DNA of 64,000 bases from Cellvibrionales bacterium. GTDB lineage: Bacteria; Pseudomonadota; Gammaproteobacteria; Pseudomonadales; UBA7239. Shown here one piece after another: positions 1 through 7,921 of the stretch. How positions within the stretch are numbered: position 1 is the stretch's first letter; every line of letters begins with the position of its first letter. The DNA lies in contig JADJPU010000001.1 in assembly GCA_016713115.1 (NCBI GenBank), forward strand, positions 558,001 through 622,000, given 5' to 3'. A model generated the notes under the pieces. That model ran no database searches. It had not been told where the DNA came from and was given only the letters and a program-made list of their open reading frames with translations. The translations under genes were made by a program, and so were the position numbers.

Positions 1-39
1 AAAAGCAGCAGTAGCAGTGATGTAAGCCGTGTGCGTCAT
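1..39 (-). CDS. Start of a DarB-like beta-ketoacyl-ACP synthase (partial)
   Basis: Only the first 13 codons are in the window (MTHTAYITATAAF), read leftward and running off the left edge. The start codon overlaps the stop of the DarA-like gene by four bases (ATGA, 36-39), so the two genes are translationally coupled. The N-terminus resembles KAS III-type DarB enzymes, which condense two beta-ketoacyl chains to build dialkylresorcinols, and the darA-darB order supports this. The identification rests on 13 residues plus context, so it is tentative. Confidence 0.5.
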   Translation of the reverse strand, partial: MTHTAYITATAAF

Positions 40-975
40 GGCAACCACTCCTCACCAGACGGCTGCGCAAAATACTGGCGCTGCTGCGCAATGCGTGCGC
101 GCGTGAAAGGCGCTAACAAGCGCTTAATCACTGCTGAGATAGGCACTACGGTTAAAATCATCGCCACCAAAAAAATAATGTACAAGCACAAAACGGTTTG
201 GCGCAGCGGCGATGTTGCATCACCCAAGGCTCGCAATAATTTTCCCCAAATTACAAAACTGCGGCGCGCAATTTTTTCCGAGGCAATTAATCGTTCGTTG
301 ATGGTCACCGCACCCAAACCTTTCAGCATAGGCGCATTATCTTCTGTGGCTCGCACAGGCAGTTGTGCGGCAATCGCTGCGCCAAAACGCGCGGTGGCTG
401 CAATGTCAGCCGAAGGAATACCCGCTGCCGGCACACGGCCGTCGAGAAACGGGCCTCGCTTGCCGGTCAACATCCACAGCGGTGTAGAAATAAATGTCGC
501 GGCTGGATGCGCACGATCCACCAAAGCAATATTGTCGATCAAACGCGCGCCCAAGTTGGCGAGTTTTTCTTTCATCACTTCTTGCGCCATCAGCCACATA
601 TTGCGACAGGCAATGAGCGTGATAACCGGTTTATCGCGCAATAAATTTGCCGCTTGCTCGCTTTGCAAAAACGCCATCATCGGTTGCGCGGGTGACAAAA
701 ACCAAACCGAATACGCCAAAATCACCAAATCAAAGTTTTCTTTTGTGCTGACTTGTAGTGGATGCAAAGGCGCGGGGCGCTCATGCACTGTTTCAGGAAA
801 AGTATTAAAAAAATTGCAGGAAAGGCCACGGAAAAGGATACGGCGTTTGCGGTTGTAGCCATTCAAATACCACTTCAATACTGTTTGATGTTTGCAAAGG
901 TGCGGTGACTGCGCGCACCACATCGGCAAGCTGCCCCGCCTGTGAATAAGCCACCACCAGCACGCGTTTTTTCAT
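36..975 (-). CDS. DarA-like dialkylresorcinol-forming enzyme, apparent frameshift
   Basis: Flavodoxin-fold protein of the DarA family, which works with ketosynthase DarB to form the aromatic ring of dialkylresorcinols. The true start is the ATG at 975, giving MKKRVLVVAYSQAGQL, a typical FMN-binding N-terminus that overlaps the upstream dehydratase stop (ATGA, 972-975). This frame stops in a run of seven T on the coding strand (807-813). Removing one T joins it to the long downstream frame (NTFPETVHE onward) and gives a 312-residue protein of normal length. The C-terminus is hydrophobic (two probable membrane segments). A homopolymer sequencing error is the simplest explanation; a real inactivating mutation cannot be excluded. 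Confidence 0.72.
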
Positions 976-1259
976 CGCGCCGCCAACAACACATTGCCTT
1001 CCGCAACGCGCCGCCCATCACACAGACACACAAACCGCGCTTGCGCTTCTTTCACCGCCGCCCATTGCACTTCGCAGGTTTGCTCTGGCAATACCGGCTG
1101 CAAGCATTTCAATTTACGAATACCACACACACGAAAAGTTGGCAGTGTCGATTTTGCACTGGTAAGAATGTGATCCAACAACACCACCCCCGGCACAACA
1201 GGGTTGCCAGGAAAATGTCCGGCGAGTGAAGGATGATCGGCAGTAATACGAAACAACAT
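972..1259 (-). CDS. Hotdog-fold 3-hydroxyacyl-ACP dehydratase (FabZ/ApeI-like)
   Basis: A 95-residue single hotdog domain with the FabA/FabZ active-site signature AGHFPGNPVVPGVVLLD at residues 13-29, in which the His is catalytic. It would dehydrate 3-hydroxyacyl-ACP intermediates during chain building for the pigment/lipid made by this cluster. It is the first gene of the leftward arm and is coupled by a four-base overlap to the darA-like gene. A second, different dehydratase starts the rightward arm and a third is fused to the ligase at 4447, so the cluster encodes three dehydratase domains. Confidence 0.8.
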   Translation of the reverse strand: MLFRITADHPSLAGHFPGNPVVPGVVLLDHILTSAKSTLPTFRVCGIRKLKCLQPVLPEQTCEVQWAAVKEAQARFVCLCDGRRVAEGNVLLAAR

Positions 1260-1287
1260 CGGAAATCATCAGAAAAGTTATCGCTGA

Positions 1288-1295
1288 ATTATAAT
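1288..1295. promoter_or_regulatory. Overlapping -10 elements for the two divergent arms
   Basis: In the 83-bp divergent gap a perfect TATAAT reads rightward at 1290-1295 and a perfect TATAAT reads leftward on the complement of 1288-1293. The two hexamers overlap, so one site could serve both arms of the cluster. No convincing -35 hexamer at 16-18 bp is visible on either strand, so this is a suggestion only. Confidence 0.35.
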
Positions 1296-1342
1296 ACGAG
1301 TCTTGTATCAACCCACTCACTGCAAGCTGAACAGGAATTTTT

Positions 1343-1795
1343 GTGCCACTGCATGATATCGACATCGCCTCCTTGATTCCCCACGCCGGCAGTATGTGTC
1401 TGCTCGATGCTGTTGATACTTACGATCAGCAGCGCATTGTGTGCAGCGCCAGCAGTCATCGCGCCACACACAACCCACTGCGTCACGCGGATCAGTTGTC
1501 GGTACAGGCCGGTATCGAATACGCCGCACAAGCCGTGGCGGCACACGGCAGCTTACTCATGCGCCAACAGAACCCACAGGCTGCACCGCGCGGCGGCATG
1601 ATTGCCGTCTTGACCGATGTGCGCTGGCAGGTTGAACGACTGGACACAGTGAGCGACGACCTCACCATCAGCGCAGAGCGTTTGGCCGAGCTGCCACAAG
1701 GCTTGCAGTACCGCTTTGTCCTGCACGCTGAACAACAAGAATTGTTATCGGGTGAAATGATTATTGCGCTGCAAACCGTGGAGAGCGCCGCGTGA
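1343..1795 (+). CDS. ApeP-type 3-hydroxyacyl-ACP dehydratase
   Basis: A 150-residue hotdog-family protein that begins with the LIPHAGSMCLLD motif (residues 11-22) typical of the dehydratase conserved in aryl-polyene clusters. It should act with the ApeI-type dehydratase to make the conjugated polyene chain. The start is a GTG, preceded by AGGAA (1333-1337). Its stop overlaps the next start as GTGA (1792-1795). First gene of the rightward arm. Confidence 0.8.
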   Translation: MPLHDIDIASLIPHAGSMCLLDAVDTYDQQRIVCSASSHRATHNPLRHADQLSVQAGIEYAAQAVAAHGSLLMRQQNPQAAPRGGMIAVLTDVRWQVERLDTVSDDLTISAERLAELPQGLQYRFVLHAEQQELLSGEMIIALQTVESAA

Positions 1796-2526
1796 GCAGC
1801 GCTGTGTCTTGCTCACTGCTGCACTGGGCGAGCTGGATGCCAGGTGTGGTATCTGCTGCCGATTGGCAGGCGTGGGCAGCGGGGACACTGCGCTCCGCCG
1901 ATTACGGCGAAAGTCCTGCGGTCGATTTCATCCCCGCCATGCAGCGCCGTCGGTTGTCGCGGCTGTCGCGCTTTGCCTTGGCCGCCGCGCACGCCTGCGT
2001 GGACGAGCCTCGCGATCTGCCTACCGTGTTTGCCTCGCGTCACGGCGAAATTCACCGCACCGTCGGCTTGCTCAAGGACTTGGCACGACAGGAACCGCTG
2101 TCGCCGATGGCATTCAGTTTATCCGTGCACAACACTGCCTCTGGCCTGCACTCCATTGTCACGGGCAATACCGCGCCTTCAACCGCTATTGCTGCGGGCG
2201 CAGACACCCTGCCCATGGCGCTCATCGAAGCCATGGGTCAACTGCAATATCACGAGCGCGTGCTGCTGGTGTACGCCGAAGAGCCGCTGCCGGAGGATTA
2301 CCGCACCTTCGCCACAGACTGCGTGCCGCTAGGTTTGGCGCTGCTGCTCGGTCGCTCTGGCACAGCACACGCACCACAACTTCACCTCAGTATGGAGCCT
2401 ACGGCGAGCAACACAGTCGTCGAACACAACACACTGCCTTGGTTGCGTTGGCTTGTCGCCAGCACAGGCGAACTCCACACCAGCGGCGAACGCTTTACAT
2501 GGCAGTGGACATGGCAAAAACCCTGA
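1792..2526 (+). CDS. Beta-ketoacyl synthase chain-length factor
   Basis: A 244-residue protein with the beta-ketoacyl-synthase-like N-terminal domain found as ApeC-type chain-length factor in aryl-polyene clusters. It has thiolase-fold segments (FSLSVHNTASGLHSI near residues 107-121, AAGADTLPMALIEA near 133-146) but no catalytic Cys at the expected position. By family analogy it forms a heterodimer with a true ketosynthase, which is not in the window and probably lies to the left. GTG start coupled to the upstream dehydratase. Confidence 0.78.
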   Translation: MSSAVSCSLLHWASWMPGVVSAADWQAWAAGTLRSADYGESPAVDFIPAMQRRRLSRLSRFALAAAHACVDEPRDLPTVFASRHGEIHRTVGLLKDLARQEPLSPMAFSLSVHNTASGLHSIVTGNTAPSTAIAAGADTLPMALIEAMGQLQYHERVLLVYAEEPLPEDYRTFATDCVPLGLALLLGRSGTAHAPQLHLSMEPTASNTVVEHNTLPWLRWLVASTGELHTSGERFTWQWTWQKP

Positions 2527-3302
2527 TGCACACCCTCAGCGCTCGGCTCGACTGGCTCTGGCGCGTACTCGCCACCGGCCACTGCTTTGCCTTGTTATTC
2601 GGTGGCGGTTTTTTGCTGGCGATTAGCGCACTGCCTGTTACGCGCTGGTTCGGTCGCACGCCAGAAGAAAAAGACGAGCGTGCTCGCCGTCTCATCCATC
2701 ACACTTTTCGTTTTTATCTCTGGCAGATGCAGGCACTGGGCTTGATGACACTGGTGATACGCGGTCGTGAACATTTGGCGCAGGCGCGCGGCAAATTGGT
2801 GGTGGCCAATCACCCGTCTCTACTGGATGTGGTGATTTTGATTTCGCTGCTGCCAGACTGTGATTGCATCGTCAAAGGCAGCTTGCGCCGCAGCTTGGTC
2901 AGCGGCGTGATACGCGCCACCGGCTACACCGATAACAGCAACGGCGATCTGATGCTCGCGCGCAGCTCGCGCAGTTTGGCAGCGGGTTTCCCTTTGATCG
3001 TTTTTCCCGAAGGCACACGCAGCATACCTGGGGAGCCGCTCGTGTTTCAGCGCGGAGCAGCCAATATCGCCATCCGCTGCAATGCAGATGTTTTGCCGGC
3101 GCTGATCACTGCAGATCCGCCTACCCTGCTCAAAGGAGAGCCGTGGTATAAAATACCTCCGCGTCGCCCCGTGTTCACAATCACTTTTTTTCCAGCGATC
3201 ACCACACAAGATTACGCAGATAAAGCGGTTTCTCCAGCTTTAGCCACACGACAATTCAACCGATTTTTGCTCGACTTTTTTCAACAGCAACTACAACACT
3301 GA
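2526..3302 (+). CDS. Lysophospholipid acyltransferase (PlsC family)
   Basis: A 258-residue membrane-associated acyltransferase with the PlsC motifs NHPSLLD (NHx4D, catalytic His/Asp) and FPEGTRS. An N-terminal hydrophobic segment (ATGHCFALLFGGGFLLAI) anchors it. In aryl-polyene clusters this family is thought to transfer the finished polyene acyl chain onto a lipid acceptor. The chosen ATG overlaps the upstream stop (TGATG, 2524-2528); an in-frame ATG at 2511 is an alternative that would overlap the previous gene further. Confidence 0.85.
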   Translation: MHTLSARLDWLWRVLATGHCFALLFGGGFLLAISALPVTRWFGRTPEEKDERARRLIHHTFRFYLWQMQALGLMTLVIRGREHLAQARGKLVVANHPSLLDVVILISLLPDCDCIVKGSLRRSLVSGVIRATGYTDNSNGDLMLARSSRSLAAGFPLIVFPEGTRSIPGEPLVFQRGAANIAIRCNADVLPALITADPPTLLKGEPWYKIPPRRPVFTITFFPAITTQDYADKAVSPALATRQFNRFLLDFFQQQLQH

Positions 3303-3331
3303 AACCACAACACTAACGGAACAGCATTCGC

Positions 3332-3589
3332 ATGTCGGATTTAACGCTTGAAATCAAACAACTCATTATTGACTGCTTGGATTTGGAAGACATTACTCCT
3401 GCCGACATCGACAGCGACGCGCCGCTGTTTGTTGACGGTCTAGGTCTAGACTCTATTGATGCGCTGGAACTTGGCCTGCATATCCAGAAAAAATATCACA
3501 TCAAGCTGGATTCTAACTCTGAAGATACGCGCAAACATTTTGCTTCCGTCAATGCACTCAAAGCCTTGATTGAAAGCCAACAGCCATAA
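3332..3589 (+). CDS. Acyl carrier protein 1
   Basis: An 85-residue acyl carrier protein with the phosphopantetheine attachment motif GLDSIDALEL around Ser46. It carries intermediates of the cluster's type II synthase. It is the first of two tandem, non-identical ACPs, an arrangement conserved in aryl-polyene clusters. The N-terminal region is acidic, as usual for ACPs. Confidence 0.9.
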   Translation: MSDLTLEIKQLIIDCLDLEDITPADIDSDAPLFVDGLGLDSIDALELGLHIQKKYHIKLDSNSEDTRKHFASVNALKALIESQQP

Positions 3590-3617
3590 CACCACAAAAA
3601 ACCGCAGAGAATTTTTT

Positions 3618-3872
3618 ATGACGCGCGACGACTTGTTTCAAAAACTGCAACAAATTCTGTTTGATAATTTTGAAATTGCACCAGAAAGAATCACCCCAGA
3701 ATCTAACCTCTATGCCGAATTGGAACTCGACAGCATTGATGCTGTGGATTTGGTGATTCAAGTGCAGGAACTCATCGGCAAAAAAATAGGTCCCGATGAA
3801 TTCAAAGCGGCGCGCACCGTCAATGATGTGCTCGATGTGGTAGAAAAATTGCTGGCCGCACCACAAACCTGA
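3618..3872 (+). CDS. Acyl carrier protein 2
   Basis: An 84-residue acyl carrier protein with the attachment motif ELDSIDAVDL (Ser36). I chose the ATG at 3618, which follows GCAGAGA (3604-3610) and gives a normal ACP length; the longer frame from 3570 would overlap the first ACP. It differs clearly from ACP 1, so the two probably have separate roles such as starter loading and chain elongation. Confidence 0.9.
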   Translation: MTRDDLFQKLQQILFDNFEIAPERITPESNLYAELELDSIDAVDLVIQVQELIGKKIGPDEFKAARTVNDVLDVVEKLLAAPQT

Positions 3873-3875
3873 CCC

Positions 3876-4439
3876 ATGCCTACTGCGCTGCTGGCTGTAC
3901 TGGCACTGATTTACCCACTGCTGGTCTACTACGGCCTGCTGCATTTTTCAGCGCAACGGGTGAGCTTGGCTCTGGCGGCTATACTCGTGCTACGTTTTTT
4001 GCTACTGCGCAAAAAACTAGGGGGGCAATTACAAACCTCGCTATTGCCTGCCCTGCTACTCGCTATCGTCTGCGCGTTGATTTCTGCTCTACTCAACCAC
4101 GCAGGCGCGCTGAAACTCATCCCCGTTGTTATCAACTTAGCATGCTGCATTGGCTTTGCCAGCACGCTGCGCTATCCACCTTCCATGATTGAACGCTTTG
4201 CGCGCCTACATGAACCGCACTTAAGCGAGACAGCCATTCGTTACACACGACAGGTCACGGCCGTGTGGTGCGTGTTTTTTATTTTTAATGGCAGCATCGC
4301 GCTGTACACCGCGTTGTTTTGCGAAATGAAAACTTGGGCGCTGTACAACGGCTTGATCGCCTATGTCTTGATGGGTGCACTGTTTGCCGTCGAATACCTC
4401 GTGCGCCTGCGCGTAAAAGCGCGCGAACAACAGCAATAA
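3876..4439 (+). CDS. Six-TM membrane protein of aryl-polyene clusters (COG4648-like)
   Basis: A 187-residue hydrophobic protein with about six predicted membrane spans: residues 2-24, 29-45, 56-72, 85-102, 128-147 and 155-175. It starts four bases after the second ACP stop and resembles the small membrane protein common in aryl-polyene clusters. It may help export or place the product in the membrane; no catalytic motif is visible, so its role is not known. Confidence 0.7.
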   Translation: MPTALLAVLALIYPLLVYYGLLHFSAQRVSLALAAILVLRFLLLRKKLGGQLQTSLLPALLLAIVCALISALLNHAGALKLIPVVINLACCIGFASTLRYPPSMIERFARLHEPHLSETAIRYTRQVTAVWCVFFIFNGSIALYTALFCEMKTWALYNGLIAYVLMGALFAVEYLVRLRVKAREQQQ

Positions 4440-4446
4440 TTTTTGC

Positions 4447-6117
4447 ATGACACTGCACAGCCTCGCCCACTTACTCACCACACCCGCAGACCATACGCGT
4501 GTCGCGTGGGAGGGCAGTTGCCAATACACCCGCGCCGATTTTTTGCACGGGGTTGCGCAAAAACACCAAGCTCTGTTGTCGCGCCACGAAAAACGCTGGC
4601 TATTGCACAATGACAACAGTTATCACTTTGCTGTGAATTTTTTTGCTTTACTCGCAGCCGGCAAGCACATCGTGCTGCCACCCAATGCGCAAGCCGGCAC
4701 GCTGGCTGCACTCAGCAATTTTTTTGATGCCGACTTCACTACGCTTGCAACAACAGACATAACGAACACCGATGCAACGACACTGCACAACATCACCTTG
4801 GATGTCGATGCACTCACCGTCACGCTACTCACTTCCGGCAGTACCGGCACCGCAAAAGCGATCACGAAAACCCTGCGCTGTTTGGATGCAGAAATTCAAA
4901 CACTGGAAATGTTGTGGGGCAAAACGCTGGAGAATGCTGCAGTGTTTACCACGGTTTCGCATCAACATATTTACGGTCTGCTGTTTCGCCTGCTGTGGCC
5001 GCTGTGTGCGGAACGCCCTTTTGCCGCTACAGCACACAGTTACCCCGAACAGTTAGTCGCAGAACTGCAACAACAGACACGCACGGTATTGATCTCCAGC
5101 CCTTCGCAACTGAAACGCTTTCCTACAACCATTGATTTGTTCACGCTCAAGCAATCACTGTGTGCCGTTTTTTCTTCTGGCGGTCTTTTGCCTACTACAG
5201 CCGCACAAGATTGGCAGCAGCGTTTAGGAAAAACGCCAATCGAAGTTTTAGGCAGCACCGAAACCGGCGGCGTGGCATGGCGACAGCAAACCACCACTGA
5301 GACCCCGTGGCAAACACTGCCCGAGGTGAACATTTCTATAGATAGTTCGCAGCAATTATTGGTGCAATCACCTTTTACTGGCGAACAAAATGCGATTGCA
5401 ATGGGAGATTGCGCCACGCTGATCGACACACAACATTTTCATTTGCTCGGCCGCGCTGACCGCATCATTAAACTGGAAGAAAAACGCTTGTCCTTAACCG
5501 CGATGGAGCAATGCCTACAAGCATCGCCACTGGTAGATGAAGCCTGCGTATTAGCCTTACCGCAGACACCAAACCGTTTGGGCGTGGTTATTCGTTTGCG
5601 CAACGCGGGAAAAACAATTCTCAACCAGCACGGCAAACAAGCCGTAGTGCAGCAATTGCGTGAACAGTTACACGCGCATTTCGAACGCGTGCTGCTGCCG
5701 CGCAAATGGCGTTTTACTGATGAACTGCCTACGGACGCGCAAGGAAAAGTTTCACACACGGCACTGGCAGCTCTTTTTTTTGAACAAAACGAAAACATTC
5801 GCATACTCAGCAACAGTGCCGATCAGCGCGTATTGCAAATACATTTTGCACCGAATTCTTCGCACTTCGCCGGCCACTTTCCTGAATTGCCGATTTTGCC
5901 TGGTGTGGTGCAGTTTGATATCGCTGTACGCGAATGCTGCACTTGGTATGCACTCACACAATTTCGCGGCATCGAAAAATTAAAATTTTCTGAACCCATT
6001 GTGCCCAACGATACCGTCACCCTCTCCCTGCAACACCTAGGCCAAGGGCAGGTGCAATTTAGTTACACACTCGACGAACAAGCACTATCATCGGGGCGTA
6101 TTATTTTTGAACCGTAA
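4447..6117 (+). CDS. Acyl-ACP/CoA ligase fused to an ApeI-type dehydratase
   Basis: A 556-residue two-domain enzyme. Residues 1 to about 440 are an AMP-forming ligase: the ATP-binding motif LLTSGSTGTAK near 129, LGSTETGG near 270, and the C-terminal lysine motif AQGKVSH near 436. Residues about 455-556 form a hotdog dehydratase with FAGHFPELPILPGVV carrying the catalytic His. In aryl-polyene systems these are ApeH-type starter activation and ApeI-type dehydration, sometimes on separate genes; here they are one polypeptide. It is the last gene of the rightward arm. Confidence 0.85.
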   Translation: MTLHSLAHLLTTPADHTRVAWEGSCQYTRADFLHGVAQKHQALLSRHEKRWLLHNDNSYHFAVNFFALLAAGKHIVLPPNAQAGTLAALSNFFDADFTTLATTDITNTDATTLHNITLDVDALTVTLLTSGSTGTAKAITKTLRCLDAEIQTLEMLWGKTLENAAVFTTVSHQHIYGLLFRLLWPLCAERPFAATAHSYPEQLVAELQQQTRTVLISSPSQLKRFPTTIDLFTLKQSLCAVFSSGGLLPTTAAQDWQQRLGKTPIEVLGSTETGGVAWRQQTTTETPWQTLPEVNISIDSSQQLLVQSPFTGEQNAIAMGDCATLIDTQHFHLLGRADRIIKLEEKRLSLTAMEQCLQASPLVDEACVLALPQTPNRLGVVIRLRNAGKTILNQHGKQAVVQQLREQLHAHFERVLLPRKWRFTDELPTDAQGKVSHTALAALFFEQNENIRILSNSADQRVLQIHFAPNSSHFAGHFPELPILPGVVQFDIAVRECCTWYALTQFRGIEKLKFSEPIVPNDTVTLSLQHLGQGQVQFSYTLDEQALSSGRIIFEP

Positions 6118-6130
6118 ACAGGAGCGGGCT

Positions 6131-6571
6131 ATGAGCAACGACAACAGCACCAATGACCCAGAAAATATTCTCGGCTTTATGCAAGATCATATTTGTCGCT
6201 ATCTCGCCACCGATGGCGAAGACGGGCATTTGATGAACGGTTTTCCCTGTTTGGTGCTCACCACGGTGGGAAAAAAATCCGGCGAAAAAAGACAAGCCGC
6301 GGTGATCTACGGCAAACACGGCGCGAGCCATGTCATCGTTGCCTCTAAAGGCGGCAGCAATACACCGCCAGCTTGGTTTGTAAATTTGGCAGCCAGCGGT
6401 ACAGGGCATATTCAAGTCAAAGCGGAAAAAATCGATGTAAAAATGCGCGTAGCGGAAGGCGCAGAACGCGCACAACTGTGGGACATGATGACAAAAATCT
6501 TCCCCACCTATCTTGAATACCAACAAAAAACCGCGCGTACCATTCCGGTGGTGGTGTTAGACCCCGTGTAA
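6131..6571 (+). CDS. Deazaflavin-dependent (DDN-type) nitroreductase family protein
   Basis: A 146-residue split-barrel protein of the family that includes mycobacterial Ddn, which binds F420H2. Family features are VGKKSGEKRQAAVIY near residues 46-60 and PPAWFVNLAASG near 80-91. The chosen ATG has AGGAGCGGG just upstream. Gammaproteobacteria seldom make F420, so the cofactor may be something else. It follows the ligase by 13 bases and may be read through from the pigment cluster, but its function there is unknown. Confidence 0.75.
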   Translation: MSNDNSTNDPENILGFMQDHICRYLATDGEDGHLMNGFPCLVLTTVGKKSGEKRQAAVIYGKHGASHVIVASKGGSNTPPAWFVNLAASGTGHIQVKAEKIDVKMRVAEGAERAQLWDMMTKIFPTYLEYQQKTARTIPVVVLDPV

Positions 6572-6627
6572 GTATTCACCAACGGGTGTATGCTCGAAGT
6601 CATCCCTTTTTCATCAAGGAGCACAGC

Positions 6628-7758
6628 ATGAGACCGATCAAAAAAATGCGCGGTGTAAATCTTGGCAGCTGGTTGGTATTGGAAAAATGGATGGTGCCGA
6701 GTTTGTTTGAAGGTATGGCCGCCACCGATGAAACCACTTGGTGCGCGGAACTCGGCTCTGCTGCCACTGAAAAATTGCGCGCACACTGGGACACATGGAT
6801 TACTGAGCAAGATTTCGCTTGGCTCGCGGCACGCGGCATCAACACCGTGCGCATTCCTCTCGGTCACTGGATTTTCGGCGCGGATTATCCCTACCACCCC
6901 AAATACGAACCCTATCTGCACCCGTTTGTTACGGGCGGCATCAATGTGCTGGATCGCGCGTTTGATTGGGCGGAAGCGCACAACATCGACATCATGCTCG
7001 ATTTACACGCCGCCGCCGGCTGTCAAAACGGTTTCGATAACGGCGGTATGCACGGCGTGTGCGAATGGCGCACCAAGCCAGAATACTTCGACCATTCCCT
7101 CAGCGTGCTGGAACGCTTAGGCGCGCGCTACCACAACCGCAAAGCCTTGATTGCGATTGAAGTATTGAACGAGCCGCGCTGGGATGTGCCGACCGATTAC
7201 CTCAAGCGTTACAACGAAGCGGCCTATCACGCGATACGAAAAAATTGCGACCCAGAAAAAATTGCCGTGGTGTTTCATGACGGCTTTCGCGACTTCCGCG
7301 AATACTTAAGTTTTATGCAAGCACCCGAATATCAAAATGTTATTTTTGATATTCACCGTTACCAGTGTTTTGCGCGCGAAGATATCGACATGGATATTTA
7401 CGGCCATATTCAAAAAGCGGCGATTGAATGGAAAAACGAAGCCGATGCCATCAACAGCGAACTCAAGCTGCCCACGATTTGCGGCGAATGGAGTTTGGGG
7501 CTGGATTTGAAAGTGGTGTCGCTGTGGGCAGAAGGGCCGTACAACCACGCGTTACAACACATGGACGGCTTCCAGGAACACACCGCGTTTCGCGCTTACG
7601 CCGCCGCGCAGTTAATGGCGTTTGAAAAATATCGCGGCTGGTTTTTCTGGAATTACAAAACCGAAACCACCGCCGCGTGGAGCTTCCGCGCCAGCGTGGA
7701 AAACGGCTGGTTACCCAGCCATTTCAACGGCGAGCGCGTGACACGAGATGGCGAGTAG
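6628..7758 (+). CDS. Glycoside hydrolase family 5, exo-beta-1,3-glucanase-like
   Basis: A 376-residue (beta/alpha)8 hydrolase. The N-terminus MRGVNLGSWLVLEKWMVPSLF closely matches the start of GH5 subfamily 9 exo-beta-1,3-glucanases. The acid/base Glu is in EVLNEPRW near residue 179 and the nucleophile Glu in ICGEWSLG near 290. Start ATG with AAGGA at 6616-6620. There is no signal peptide, so the enzyme looks cytoplasmic and may act on imported oligosaccharides or on a glucosylated metabolite rather than on polymers. Confidence 0.85.
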   Translation: MRPIKKMRGVNLGSWLVLEKWMVPSLFEGMAATDETTWCAELGSAATEKLRAHWDTWITEQDFAWLAARGINTVRIPLGHWIFGADYPYHPKYEPYLHPFVTGGINVLDRAFDWAEAHNIDIMLDLHAAAGCQNGFDNGGMHGVCEWRTKPEYFDHSLSVLERLGARYHNRKALIAIEVLNEPRWDVPTDYLKRYNEAAYHAIRKNCDPEKIAVVFHDGFRDFREYLSFMQAPEYQNVIFDIHRYQCFAREDIDMDIYGHIQKAAIEWKNEADAINSELKLPTICGEWSLGLDLKVVSLWAEGPYNHALQHMDGFQEHTAFRAYAAAQLMAFEKYRGWFFWNYKTETTAAWSFRASVENGWLPSHFNGERVTRDGE

Positions 7759-7762
7759 GGAC

Positions 7763-7838
7763 GACTGATCGCGGCAAAATGCCGCTCCTACAAATCAACA
7801 CACAACCCCGTAGGAGCGCCACCTTGGCGCGACTGAAA
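7763..7838. repeat. Pair of inverted REP-like elements
   Basis: Two inverted copies of a REP-type palindrome lie between GH5 and the ABC gene. The right copy reads GTAGGAGCGCCACC then TTGGCGCGACTG from 7810. The left copy, at about 7765-7791, is the complement of GTAGGAGCGGCATT then TTGCCGCGATCAG. Both match the GTAGGAGCGGC...GCCGCGA form common in gammaproteobacteria. Each copy can fold by itself and the pair can fold together, which may end or stabilise the GH5 transcript. Confidence 0.7.
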
Positions 7839-7844
7839 AGCGCA

Positions 7845-7883
7845 CCCCCGGGGGGGGGGGGGGGGGGGGGGGGGCCCCCCCCC
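7845..7883. repeat. C5-G25-C9 homopolymer block
   Basis: Five C (7845-7849), twenty-five G (7850-7874) and nine C (7875-7883) follow one another directly after the REP pair. No other tract in the window is comparable. It could fold as a very stable hairpin or a G-quadruplex, but a run like this also arises as a sequencing or assembly artefact. Nothing is coded across it. Confidence 0.9.
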
Positions 7884-7921
7884 TTCCACAACCACAACGC
7901 GGAAAAGGCTTTACTGGACAG

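Noticed and set aside
1764..2510. Upstream extension of the PlsC frame to 1764
   Set aside because: The extension overlaps the whole chain-length factor gene in another frame and reads as Arg-rich nonsense. The coupled ATG at 2526 (or 2511) is the sensible start.
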